Shown piece by piece: positions 1-6,989 of a stretch of 9,236 nt of DNA. The DNA comes from UBA6136 sp044378425 (GTDB lineage Bacteria > Pseudomonadota > Gammaproteobacteria > Methylococcales > Methylococcaceae), in assembly GCA_044378425.1 (NCBI GenBank), contig JBILXN010000088.1, positions 1 to 9,236 of the forward strand, read 5' to 3'. The notes beneath the pieces are model-generated. The model was not told the DNA's origin, ran no database searches, and saw only the letters and a program-made list of their open reading frames with translations. A program made the translations under genes and the position numbers. How positions within the stretch are numbered: position 1 is the stretch's first letter; each line of letters starts with the position of its first letter.

Positions 1-1
1 G

Positions 2-523
2 GAAGTATCCGGTGTTACTGCCAAAATACGTACCGTGCCTGAAGTGTCCCCTGTATGCGCCGCAACCCAAGACACGATACCCGCTGAAGGTGCGCCTTAT
101 GCGACGCCGGACGACCTGCGTCAGTGCGCCGGACTGGCCCTAGGTAGCCCGACTCATTTTGGCAATATGGCTGCGCCTCTAAAATACTTTATTGATAACA
201 CCAGCAGCTTATGGTTTTCAGGCGCCCTGTCTGGCAAGCCCGCAGGCGTATTCACCTCAACATCATCGATGCACGGGGGGCAGGAAGCAACCCTGCTTAC
301 CATGATGCTACCCCTGCTTCATCATGGCATGTTACTCATCGGTATCCCCAGCACCGAAAAGGCATTGAGCAAGACCACCAGCGGTGGCACCCCCTACGGC
401 CCAAGTCGCCACACCGGCAACGGTGATGCGGGTCTTACCAATGAGGAGCGGCAAGTCTGCCGGGTGCTTGGCACGCGTCTGGCCCATGCGGCCCTGGCCT
501 TGAAAGACAGCCCTCTCTGCTGA
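2..523 (+). CDS. wrbA: NAD(P)H:quinone oxidoreductase WrbA, 5'-truncated by window edge
   Basis: WrbA proteins are cytoplasmic flavodoxin-fold enzymes that bind FMN and reduce quinones by two electrons with NAD(P)H. The reading frame is open from base 2 and reads EVSGVTAKIRTVPEVS before the GTG at 35. That stretch matches the WrbA segment between the first helix and the second strand, so the GTG is internal and the true start lies upstream, with roughly 30 residues missing. Visible family motifs are GSPTHFGNM (FMN-binding loop), LWFSGALSGKPAGVF, GGQEATLL, HHGMLLIG and GGTPYGPS near the C-terminus. The missing N-terminus would carry the phosphate-binding loop of the flavodoxin fold. The stop at 521-523 is 34 bases before hda on the same strand. 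From memory, wrbA and hda also lie close together in Pseudomonas, which supports an ancestral gammaproteobacterial neighbourhood. The family assignment is secure; the physiological substrate is not shown by the sequence. Confidence 0.93.
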   Translation, partial: EVSGVTAKIRTVPEVSPVCAATQDTIPAEGAPYATPDDLRQCAGLALGSPTHFGNMAAPLKYFIDNTSSLWFSGALSGKPAGVFTSTSSMHGGQEATLLTMMLPLLHHGMLLIGIPSTEKALSKTTSGGTPYGPSRHTGNGDAGLTNEERQVCRVLGTRLAHAALALKDSPLC

Positions 524-557
524 GCACCTCTATTACGCCCTACTCCGCATCGGCATC

Positions 558-1256
558 ATGGCAGAACAACTCGTCCTTCCCTTGAGTTTTAATCCGACAC
601 TGGAGTTCGAACAGTTTCAGCCGGGGCCAAATGCCGAATTGGTGGGTCACCTTAAGCGCTGTACCCAGGCGGAGGGTGAGCCTTTAATTTATTTATGGGG
701 CGAAACGGGCTGTGGCAAATCCCATTTACTGAATGCCAGTTGTCACAGGGCCTCTCGCCATGGTCTGTCGGTCGGCTACTTGCCTCTGACCCAGTTACAT
801 CACTATGGGCCGGTGATCCTTGAGGGTGCCGATGAACAGGATATCGTCTGCATTGATGATCTGGATCAGGTGGCGGGTAATCCCGACTGGGAGTACGCCC
901 TGTTCACGCTATTCAACCAACTTCGTGAGCGTCAGGGCAGGCTGATAATAACGGCACACGCCCCACCCGGTCAGATTGCCATCAGCCTTGCCGACCTTAA
1001 CAGCCGTCTGAGTTGGGGTCTGGTGTTGCGCATACTGCCGCTGTCTGATGCGGATAAGGTAGCGGCATTGGAAATAAAAGCGCGCAGCCTGGGGCTGGAA
1101 CTACCCGCGCCGGTCAGCCGATACCTGATCTCTCGTCAGCAGCGCGAGTTGCCAGCCCTGATTCGCTTGCTTGAACAACTTGATCGAGCTTCGCTGGCAG
1201 CACAGCGGCGGCTCACCGTGCCATTCGTCAAGTCACGGCTTGAGGATAGCGCCTGA
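558..1256 (+). CDS. hda: DnaA regulatory inactivator Hda
   Basis: Hda is an AAA+ protein that, bound to the DNA-loaded beta clamp, stimulates ATP hydrolysis by DnaA and so prevents re-initiation of replication. The 232-residue product has the expected length and order. A clamp-binding motif QLVLPL lies at residues 4-9. Walker A GETGCGKSH is at 48-56, Walker B IVCIDDLD at 96-103, and a sensor 1 strand LIITAH at 129-134. The box VII segment LADLNSRLSWG at 144-154 contains the arginine finger R150, and RELPALIRLLEQLDRASL near 196-213 is the sensor 2 helix region. The C-terminal LTVPFVK is also typical. There is no DNA-binding domain IV, which separates it from DnaA itself. The Walker A is canonical (GKS), whereas I recall the E. 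coli protein having a degenerate GRS. No clear Shine-Dalgarno precedes the ATG; the start is fixed by the clamp motif. It follows wrbA by 34 bases. Confidence 0.96.
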   Translation: MAEQLVLPLSFNPTLEFEQFQPGPNAELVGHLKRCTQAEGEPLIYLWGETGCGKSHLLNASCHRASRHGLSVGYLPLTQLHHYGPVILEGADEQDIVCIDDLDQVAGNPDWEYALFTLFNQLRERQGRLIITAHAPPGQIAISLADLNSRLSWGLVLRILPLSDADKVAALEIKARSLGLELPAPVSRYLISRQQRELPALIRLLEQLDRASLAAQRRLTVPFVKSRLEDSA

Positions 1257-1300
1257 ATGGTGCTTATGCTTGCGGTATCTCGCTTAACGAACGTACCACC

Positions 1301-1693
1301 ATGAAAATAAATAACATTTTCCCTATTCTTTTACTGGCATCACTGACCCCAACCCCGAGCATCGGGAAAACAGGCAGTGAACTTAAAACTCAGTGCGATA
1401 CCCGCCAAAGTAGCAAGAATGCGCGGGTAGCGACCGAAAACGCCTACTCTGCAGGCGTGTGTGATGGTTACATAGGCGGTGTCGGTGATGCCACCAATGG
1501 ACTGGTGTTTTGCCCCCCCGACGGTCTCGACAAGGCGCAAGGCGTTGCGCTTGTCATGAAGTACCTCGCCGCGCATCCTGAAGAGGCCCAGACCAGCGCA
1601 GATGTGGTGATAGGCAAGGCCTTGTCGCAAGCCTATCCCTGCGCACCCCAGAACAATCCCCAGCCCAATCAGGTAAACCCATGGAAATTCTGA
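1301..1693 (+). CDS. small secreted Rap1a/Tai-domain protein
   Basis: A 130-residue product with an N-terminal export signal: a basic start (MKINN), a hydrophobic core at residues 6-15 and a likely cleavage site around residues 20-23. The mature part resembles the Rap1a/Tai domain. CDGYIGGVGD at 54-63, FCPPDGLDKAQGVALVMKYL at 70-89, HPEEAQTSADVVIGKAL at 92-108 and a final AYPC at 111-114 follow the family pattern. Four cysteines (32, 54, 71, 114) would allow two disulfides in the periplasm. The family is named after periplasmic immunity proteins against type VI amidase effectors, but many members have no such partner, and no effector or T6SS gene is visible here. A role in immunity is therefore not supported. 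The C-terminal tail after residue 115 is rich in Pro, Asn and Gln. The gene lies 44 bases after hda and 70 before panE, with no convincing ribosome binding site. Confidence 0.82.
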   Translation: MKINNIFPILLLASLTPTPSIGKTGSELKTQCDTRQSSKNARVATENAYSAGVCDGYIGGVGDATNGLVFCPPDGLDKAQGVALVMKYLAAHPEEAQTSADVVIGKALSQAYPCAPQNNPQPNQVNPWKF

Positions 1694-1763
1694 AACCTGC
1701 CTGCGGGTGTGTCGTGGGCTCCGATGAGGGGTCAACACCGGACATCATCAGCGGAGACATAGC

Positions 1764-2720
1764 ATGAACGTGCTCATCATAGGCACCGGCGCGATCGGAA
1801 GTTTCTATGGATCACTCTTGGCCAAGGCGGGGGCCAGCGTTTCGGTACTGGCACGCGCCGACTATGCCCAGGTTAACGCTCACGGTATCGACATCACGAG
1901 CGACACCAAACTGGGCAACTGGCATTTCAAGCCCTCACAGGTCGTTCGGCAAGCCTCCGCACTGAGCGAAAAACCTGACTTCATACTGCTTTGTATCAAG
2001 GTTGTCGAGGGTGCTGATCGCGCTGGCTTAATCCGCGACGCGATCGGAGAAAACACCAAAATCGTGCTGATCTCGAATGGGGTCGAAATCGAGGAGGAAA
2101 TGGTGAGGGCCTTTCCTGACAATGAGATTATCAGCGGCCTCGCATTTATTTGTGTCACTCGCACGGCACCCGGCAAAGTACGGCATCAAGCTTATGGCAG
2201 ACTCGTACTCGGACACTATCCGGTGGGTCAATCCAGCGCGGCCGAAATGCTTGCCGAAATGTTCACAACATCCGGTATCGGCTGTGCCGCCAGCAATGAC
2301 ATTGTTACCGCGCGTTGGCAGAAATGTGTATGGAATGTCGCCTTTAATCCACTCTCGGTGTTATCGGGTGGACTCAGTACCAACGATATCCTGAGTACTC
2401 AGGAGCCACTGGTTCGCGCACTAATGACCGAAGTCTGCCATATCGCACTCGCAGTAGGTCACGCCCTACCCGAAGGAATCATTGACCAGCAGATTGAGAG
2501 CACCTACAAGATGCCTCCCTACAAGACTAGCATGCTGCTGGATTTTGAGGCCAATCGACCGATGGAAACTGAGGCGATTCTTGGCAATACCCTACGTGCT
2601 GGCTTACGCACCGGGGTTAAAATTCCGCATCTGACTACCCTTTACGCACTGATGAAAATGCGGGAGTTGCAACGGGATCAATCAGGCCAGCCGGCTGGTC
2701 CACCATCTGTCCTGAACTGA
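1764..2720 (+). CDS. panE: 2-dehydropantoate 2-reductase (ketopantoate reductase family)
   Basis: Ketopantoate reductase uses NADPH to reduce 2-dehydropantoate to pantoate, an early step of pantothenate and coenzyme A synthesis in the cytosol. The 318-residue product starts with a Rossmann fold, IIGTGAIGSFYG, whose GxGxxG is at residues 7-12. CIKV with K79 and SNGVE with N105 match conserved substrate or cofactor positions. WQKCVWNVAFNPLS at 185-198 carries the likely catalytic lysine K187 and two asparagines, and S256 plus E269/E271 in METEAILGN lie in the C-terminal helical domain. The ATG at 1764 is preceded by GGAG at 1753-1756, which supports this start. Length is slightly above the E. 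coli enzyme; the extra residues form a Pro/Gly-rich tail after about 305. Paralogues of this family act on other 2-oxo acids, and no panB or panC is present here, so the exact substrate is inferred. Confidence 0.88.
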   Translation: MNVLIIGTGAIGSFYGSLLAKAGASVSVLARADYAQVNAHGIDITSDTKLGNWHFKPSQVVRQASALSEKPDFILLCIKVVEGADRAGLIRDAIGENTKIVLISNGVEIEEEMVRAFPDNEIISGLAFICVTRTAPGKVRHQAYGRLVLGHYPVGQSSAAEMLAEMFTTSGIGCAASNDIVTARWQKCVWNVAFNPLSVLSGGLSTNDILSTQEPLVRALMTEVCHIALAVGHALPEGIIDQQIESTYKMPPYKTSMLLDFEANRPMETEAILGNTLRAGLRTGVKIPHLTTLYALMKMRELQRDQSGQPAGPPSVLN

Positions 2721-2933
2721 GGCAAGACGCGGCGGGGTGACGTTCACAGATCTATTCGCGTAGCGCCTCCAGGGCGATAGCAGCTCACCTACTGCCGGAT
2801 CCTTCTCTTTACGTTTCCGCGCTCGCTTGCTGTTGCGATCGTAGGCATCACCAAGGCGGTGCGAGTCCCCTTCCAGCGCGCGGTACACCAGTCGTGTCGA
2901 TCAGGGCTACTATCCAAGACGCATGCAGGAACA

Positions 2934-2956
2934 CCCCCTCCCATCTCGAAAGGGGG
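2934..2956. other. C/G-rich inverted repeat, possible terminator or intergenic repeat relic
   Basis: CCCCCT (2934-2939) can pair with AGGGGG (2951-2956) across an 11-base loop. The + strand continues ACTTTA, which is a poor T-tract, so function as a terminator for panE is doubtful, also because it sits 214 bases past the panE stop. The composition recalls the C-tract/G-tract palindromes found scattered between genes in many genomes. There is only one copy in this window. Confidence 0.25.
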
Positions 2957-3148
2957 ACTTTACCGCCCTATCCACGATGACCACAGAAACAGCGCAGCAC
3001 CATCAGGAACGACCTATCCGCCGACCCACGAAGACGGCGTGTCTGGCCCCCATCAATGGCTGATCGGCGCTCGCGCCACTTCACCATTGACCTCTGGAAT
3101 AGCCATCTACTTCGCCCACCAAGGCTCTAAGGATGCGGCATTCAAATT

Positions 3149-3166
3149 GGCCTGTGAATGCAGGCC
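3149..3166. other. perfect 6-base inverted repeat upstream of the riboswitch
   Basis: GGCCTG (3149-3154) and CAGGCC (3161-3166) form a perfect dyad around TGAATG; two further A-T pairs (3147-3148 with 3168-3169) follow after a bulged C. It is followed by CAAAATC on + and AATTTG on -, so neither side looks like a strong intrinsic terminator. It lies about 80 bases ahead of the aptamer and could be an operator or a weak hairpin; function is unknown. Confidence 0.3.
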
Positions 3167-3227
3167 CAAAATCGGCACACCTTCGGTATACCTGAACAGC
3201 GGTCACTTTTCTGTTACCCTGTCGCTG

Positions 3228-3450
3228 CTTTCGAGGTGCCCGGGGTGTTGTTCACGCTCGGGTTAAACGGGAAGCCGGTGAGGACACAGGTCCAAACCCG
3301 GCGCTGCCCCCGCAACGGTAAATCGGTTAACACCTGACATTCAGCCACTGTGCTTTGGCATGGGAAGGCGTCAGGTCTGGCTTTACAGCTGCCGATGAGC
3401 CCGGATACCGGCCCCGAGGCGACTGACCGAACGTTGCGGAGGGCGACGCC
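3228..3450 (+). promoter_or_regulatory. cobalamin riboswitch aptamer (adenosylcobalamin-type leader)
   Basis: This leader carries the conserved blocks of the cobalamin riboswitch in the right order. GGTGCCC is at 3235-3241, GAAGCCGGTG at 3271-3280, and the core CGCTGCCCCCGCAACGGTAA at 3302-3321. GCCACTGTG follows at 3344-3352, GGGAAGGCG at 3362-3370, and the B12 box AGCCCGGATACCGGCC at 3398-3413. Loop L5 (GCCCCCGC, 3306-3313) is complementary to GCGG-A-GGGC at 3436-3444 with one bulged A. That is the expected L5-L13 kissing contact, so I extend the aptamer to about 3450. The element lies directly ahead of a BtuB-like receptor gene, the classic target, where bound cobalamin represses expression. 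The identification rests on conserved sequence blocks and context; the exact ends are approximate. Confidence 0.95.
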
Positions 3451-3557
3451 GGATTCGATGCTGTATCTGGCAGGTCTTGCCGATTCTGCCGATCCGTTTG
3501 CCTCTGCAACTTCTTTTCCAGCCGCGCGGGTGTGCCCGGCTTAATCTGAAGAGTTGC
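3432..3557 (+). promoter_or_regulatory. riboswitch expression platform with alternative anti-sequester and SD-sequester stems
   Basis: Two mutually exclusive helices can be drawn by hand. Stem B pairs GTTGCGGAGG (3433-3442) with CCTCTGCAAC (3501-3510): ten pairs, one of them G-U. Stem C pairs 3505-3515 with 3549-3558: ten Watson-Crick pairs with one bulged T at 3512, plus a possible 3516-3548 G-U. Stem C covers the weak Shine-Dalgarno region GAAGAG (3548-3553) of btuB. B and C share 3505-3510. B also uses 3436-3442, which the aptamer needs for its loop-loop contact. Hence ligand binding should break B, free 3501-3510, and allow C to hide the ribosome site. A TTCTTTT run follows stem B, so termination is an alternative, but B is long and branched, which argues against that. 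Confidence 0.6.
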
Positions 3558-3564
3558 ATCACTT

Positions 3565-5451
3565 ATGAAATCCACATCGAAAAGTGCTCTGGCCCTGATA
3601 CTCACGGCCCACGCTAGCGTTACACAGGCGGGCGAAGACGCGGTGCCTGAATTGGAAACCACGATCGTCACAGCCACTCGGGCCGAATCATCGGCGCGCG
3701 AATCGGGCGCCTCCCTATCCGTCATCACGGCTGAAGAAATCCAGAAACGCCAGGTACTCAGTGTTGCCGATGCACTGCGGCTGGTGCCTGGCCTCGACAT
3801 TCTCAACAGTGGCGGCCCCGGCCGCATGACCTCGGTCTATACGCGGGGTGCCGGCGCCGGTCAGACGCTGGTACTGATCGACATGGTCGAAATGAATGAT
3901 CCGTCTTCACCGGTTGGGGCCTTTGATTTCGCCAACCTCACCGTCGATAACATTGAGCGGATAGAGGTCCTGCGGGGCGGCGAAAGTGCGATCTATGGCT
4001 CAGATGCAATAGGTGGCGTCATCAACATCATTACCAAAAAAGGCAAGGACAAACCCAAGGTATCGCTGTCGGCACAGGGCGGCAGTTATGACACCTTCAA
4101 GGTTCTGGGTACGGCATCGGGGGCTATAGAACGTTTCAATTACAACGTCGCCACCAGTGAAACCCAGACACATGGGTATTCAGCCGCTGATTATTTATGG
4201 GGAAACCCGGAGAAAGACTGGTACCGGAATACCACCTTTGATGGCCGTGCCGGATACACGGCACTTGATGATCTCGATTTCGGTGTCAATCTGCGCTACA
4301 ACCACGGCAAAAGCGCCCTGGATTACATGATGGGAAGCGGCAACAGTGCACACCCCAACGCTCCGGTCGATGCGCTCAACTATACGGGTACTACCAGCGA
4401 ACTCTACACGCGTGGTTTTTCTCACTTCAGACTGCTGGATGATCGGTGGGAGCAGACGCTTGGCTTGGGATACAGTCAAATTGAGCGAGACTACAGGAAC
4501 TGGGATCCGAACCTGCCTTACAGTCTGACCGGTGCCTATACCGGCACTAAAATAAAAGGGGATTGGCAGAATATTCTGCACATCGACAAGGCTAACACGC
4601 TTACTCTTGGCCTTGAGGATGAAGCGGATACTCTTGAAAACCAGAGCGAGGGCATAGGTTCAAGAAGCTATAACACTCAAGGTTATTACCTTTCCGATCA
4701 GTTCACGCTGTTTGAGCGTTCCTTTACTACCGCTGCCGTGCGTTATGCCGATAATAACCTGGTCGGCAGCAAAGTGACCTGGAGTATGACCGAGGCTGTT
4801 CTCATTAATGAAACCGGCACCAAACTGAAGGGCAACTATGGTACGGGCTACAAAGTGCCTACCCTTTATGAGCTGTATGCCCCCTTCTATGGCAACCTGA
4901 ATCTGGCGCCAGAAACCAGCACCAACTGGGATGTCGGTTTCGAGCAGGGTTTTCTGAACCAGTCGCTACAATTCGGAGCGAGTTATTTTTCCAACCGATT
5001 CAGCAATTTAATACAGGCCGCGCCACCGCTATGGATCGCCCAGAACATCAATACCGCAACAGCTGAGGGAGTCGAAGCGTTCATTCAGGTGAATCCCCTT
5101 GAAGACCTTACACTTCGGGGAAACTATACCTATGACCATACCCTTGATCTTGAGACCGGTACCCAACTGATTTACCGCCCGACAGATAAGGGTAACTTTG
5201 AGGCCCACTATCGTTTTCTTGAAAAAGCCGACCTTAATGTGATCGTCGTCGCCGTAGGTGAAAAGCAGGGTGTTCTAGGCTCACGCATACCTGCGTATGC
5301 GATTGCCAACGTGGCGGGTAGCTATACCCTCAGTGACAACATCAAGTTGTTTGCGCGCATCGACAATCTTTTCAATAAGGAATATCAGGAAGTTTACGGT
5401 TATGGCACCACCCGGCTTGCGGGCTATGGCGGGGTAACACTGACATACTGA
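3565..5451 (+). CDS. btuB: TonB-dependent outer-membrane cobalamin receptor (BtuB family)
   Basis: BtuB imports vitamin B12 and related corrinoids across the outer membrane, using energy from TonB-ExbBD. The 628-residue product is near the 614 of E. coli BtuB. It has a signal peptide (about 1-22, ending TQA), a TonB box ETTIVTA at 31-37, and a plug domain from about 45 to 160. The plug contains VADALRLVPGLDI (67-79) and IEVLRGGESAIYGSDAIGG (133-151). A 22-strand-type barrel follows, with the TonB-receptor C-terminal signature ARIDNLFNKEYQE from 597 and a terminal aromatic residue (LTY) as needed for barrel assembly. The cobalamin riboswitch 5' of it makes the substrate assignment strong. Some riboswitch-controlled receptors carry other corrinoids. 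The gene appears monocistronic: the next gene is convergent, and no btuC, btuD, btuF or cobalamin synthesis gene is in the window. The start ATG has a weak ribosome site (GAAGAG) that lies in the switchable stem. Confidence 0.93.
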   Translation: MKSTSKSALALILTAHASVTQAGEDAVPELETTIVTATRAESSARESGASLSVITAEEIQKRQVLSVADALRLVPGLDILNSGGPGRMTSVYTRGAGAGQTLVLIDMVEMNDPSSPVGAFDFANLTVDNIERIEVLRGGESAIYGSDAIGGVINIITKKGKDKPKVSLSAQGGSYDTFKVLGTASGAIERFNYNVATSETQTHGYSAADYLWGNPEKDWYRNTTFDGRAGYTALDDLDFGVNLRYNHGKSALDYMMGSGNSAHPNAPVDALNYTGTTSELYTRGFSHFRLLDDRWEQTLGLGYSQIERDYRNWDPNLPYSLTGAYTGTKIKGDWQNILHIDKANTLTLGLEDEADTLENQSEGIGSRSYNTQGYYLSDQFTLFERSFTTAAVRYADNNLVGSKVTWSMTEAVLINETGTKLKGNYGTGYKVPTLYELYAPFYGNLNLAPETSTNWDVGFEQGFLNQSLQFGASYFSNRFSNLIQAAPPLWIAQNINTATAEGVEAFIQVNPLEDLTLRGNYTYDHTLDLETGTQLIYRPTDKGNFEAHYRFLEKADLNVIVVAVGEKQGVLGSRIPAYAIANVAGSYTLSDNIKLFARIDNLFNKEYQEVYGYGTTRLAGYGGVTLTY

Positions 5452-5557
5452 TGGGAGCCGGTGAGTAAACGCCTCACATTGCCAACGTCATATCAGACGC
5501 TCCGCGATCGCCGATACGGGGCTGGTACCGACACCTCCACTGAGCCTATCCGACGGT

Positions 5558-6691
5558 TCAGGGCTTGATGATAAAGAACAGATAAGACACGAATAACATC
5601 AGGTGAACCGTGCCCTGTAAAAGATTGGAGCGGCCACTGATGAATGTGATAAGCGACACCATCAGCGTGGCATACAGCAAGGTTGATTCCACCTGAGTCA
5701 GACCAATGACCAGGGAGTGCCCCATGCTTGCGGTCGCAATCAGCACGGCAGGGATGGTCAGGGCGATGGTCGACAAGGCAGAGCCCAGGCAGATATTGAC
5801 CGCACGCTGCATCCGGTTGGCCACAGCCGCGCGGTAGGCGCCAACGCCCTCCGGCGCCAAAACCAGTGCGGTCACGATAAGTCCGCCCAGAGACGGGGAC
5901 AATTTCAATTCATCAATCCCGTAGTCAATGATGGCGCCGAGATGCTCGGAGAGTAGCACTATGGGGAGCAAGGAAAAAAGCAAACCACCGCACGACAACA
6001 GCAGCGTGGACGACGCCTTTGGGTCCTTGCTGTTGTCAGTGCCGGCCACCGCTGTTGCCCCTCCACCATCTGCCAGAGAGGCAGCCTTGAGCGTGAAGTG
6101 GGAGCGATGTCGCCCGGTTTGCAACAGCAGGAAGATCGCATAAACAACCACACACATCGCCCCCATAAAGATTTCCTGATCAATGGAAAGCCTGGGGCCA
6201 GGGAGTGAAACGGTGTAGTTGGGTAACACCAGCATCAGCAGCGACAACGGGGTAATCAGTTGCAGAAAGGCCAGCGCACCCTTGAGGTTGAAACCCTGCT
6301 CCAGATGTCTCCACCCACCCGCAACCAGGCTGGTACCGACCATGCCGTTGAGCACGACCATCAGGGTCGCGAATACCGTATCCCTGAGCAGGGTGGGATT
6401 CTGTTCACCCCCCATCATGACCATCAGCAACAGGCTCACCTCAATAGCTGTCGCGGAGAGCGTCAGCACCAGTGTTCCGTAGGGCTCACCCAGTCTTTCG
6501 GCTAGCGCATCGGCGTGACGTACCACGGTGAATATGCAACCCAGCATCACCATGAACAGCAGAATCAGGGCAACAGCCAAGGTGACGGGAGCCACCTCCC
6601 CCAACATGAAAGGTTGAGGAAACGCCTGCATTGCCAGCCAGATCAGCCAGCACAAGAACACCCAGCGATGCTGATAAAACTGCAAAATCAT
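5558..6691 (-). CDS. chaA: ChaA-type calcium/sodium(potassium)-proton antiporter
   Basis: ChaA proteins of the CaCA superfamily sit in the inner membrane and expel Ca2+, Na+ or K+ in exchange for protons, mainly at alkaline pH. The 377-residue product (E. coli ChaA 366) has about eleven hydrophobic segments and the two inverted alpha repeats of the superfamily. Repeat 1 includes HADALAERLGEPYGTLVL at 59-76 and the acidic residue E84; repeat 2 includes LVLAPEGVGAYRAAVANRMQ at 276-295 with E281. RSNLLQGTVHL at 354-364 is also ChaA-like. The central cytosolic loop, about 193-228, is Ala/Gly-rich with few acidic residues, whereas I recall an acidic cluster in E. coli ChaA, so calcium handling may differ. 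No Shine-Dalgarno precedes the ATG; the start is supported by the position of the first conserved motif (residue 59, close to E. coli). It converges on btuB, with 106 bases between stops and no convincing terminator there. Confidence 0.9.
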   Translation of the reverse strand: MILQFYQHRWVFLCWLIWLAMQAFPQPFMLGEVAPVTLAVALILLFMVMLGCIFTVVRHADALAERLGEPYGTLVLTLSATAIEVSLLLMVMMGGEQNPTLLRDTVFATLMVVLNGMVGTSLVAGGWRHLEQGFNLKGALAFLQLITPLSLLMLVLPNYTVSLPGPRLSIDQEIFMGAMCVVVYAIFLLLQTGRHRSHFTLKAASLADGGGATAVAGTDNSKDPKASSTLLLSCGGLLFSLLPIVLLSEHLGAIIDYGIDELKLSPSLGGLIVTALVLAPEGVGAYRAAVANRMQRAVNICLGSALSTIALTIPAVLIATASMGHSLVIGLTQVESTLLYATLMVSLITFISGRSNLLQGTVHLMLFVSYLFFIIKP

Positions 6692-6856
6692 TGTGTTTGT
6701 GGCATTGAATCAATCATCCCGAGTAGTGAATCTGGGCGCTGGCAGTCCGATTGCATTGCATCGGCGCGATGTTACCAAAGCCTCTCCCTCAAGGTCAGTG
6801 CAGCGGTTCCAGTGGACTTACGTCTGCGACGCCAACCCTGCCATCATGCTGTGCAT

Positions 6857-6877
6857 CTTATTCGATTCGTGAATAAG
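6857..6877. promoter_or_regulatory. 7-base dyad in the chaA/DUF2292 divergent region, candidate operator or hairpin
   Basis: CTTATTC (6857-6863) and GAATAAG (6871-6877) form a perfect inverted repeat around a 7-base spacer. It lies in the 298-base region between the divergent chaA (-) and DUF2292 (+) genes, 133 bases ahead of the latter's start. The arm length and spacing suit a homodimeric regulator, and the site is AT-rich compared with its surroundings. A hairpin is also possible. I see no clear sigma-70 promoter for either gene, and the rest of this region holds nothing else I can name. Confidence 0.35.
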
Positions 6878-6989
6878 CATCTTCCAAAGAAGTCTTTTTA
6901 GATCAAAAAAACCGTTGGTAGCATGCATCGCACGTCAGGCGCCCAGCGGAGCGTCCGACTTTGGGGTAAGGATATAACGGATCTCTGAC

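Larger units (their letters stand above)
2721..3227. other. 507-base stretch with no recognisable gene
   Basis: Between panE and the cobalamin riboswitch I find no open frame that looks coding. A + frame at 2859-3266 runs into the riboswitch, and a - frame at 2682-2888 overlaps the end of panE; neither has family motifs or a plausible ribosome site. Minus-strand conceptual translation of about 2900-3200 is broken by several stops. The stretch holds two small inverted repeats (2934-2956 and 3149-3166, listed separately). The promoter for the riboswitch must lie near its right end, but I see no good -35/-10 pair; a lone TATACC at 3187-3192 is the nearest candidate. It may be relic DNA, but I cannot show that. 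Confidence 0.6.

Noticed and set aside
1340..1738. 132-codon - frame opposite the Rap1a-domain gene
   Set aside because: The sense frame has a signal peptide and conserved cysteine motifs; the antisense one has none.
2687..2698. Perfect palindrome CCAGCCGGCTGG near the panE end
   Set aside because: It has no loop and no T-tract, lies inside the coding sequence and occurs once.
2682..2888. 68-codon - frame rich in Arg/Lys at the end of panE
   Set aside because: It overlaps panE, has a stop just upstream of its GTG start, and shows no recognisable family; a gene relic cannot be excluded.
2858..2890. tRNA-like string GGTGCGAGTCC followed later by ACACCA
   Set aside because: The T-loop lacks the required TTC, and no acceptor, D or anticodon stems can be drawn in the preceding 70 bases.
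2859..3266. 135-codon + frame before the riboswitch
   Set aside because: It runs into the conserved riboswitch core, starts without a ribosome site and has no recognisable motif.
3433..3517. Intrinsic terminator for the riboswitch (stem 3433-3442/3501-3510 followed by TTCTTTT)
   Set aside because: The stem encloses a large branched loop, unlike compact terminators, and its polarity fits better as an anti-sequester stem in a translational OFF switch.
3327..3827. 166-codon - frame across the riboswitch and btuB start
   Set aside because: Antisense to a well-supported riboswitch and signal peptide/plug region.
5452..5557. Terminator between the convergent btuB and chaA genes
   Set aside because: The only hairpin seen (GTGAG 5461-5465 with CTCAC 5473-5477) is five pairs with no T-tract on either side.
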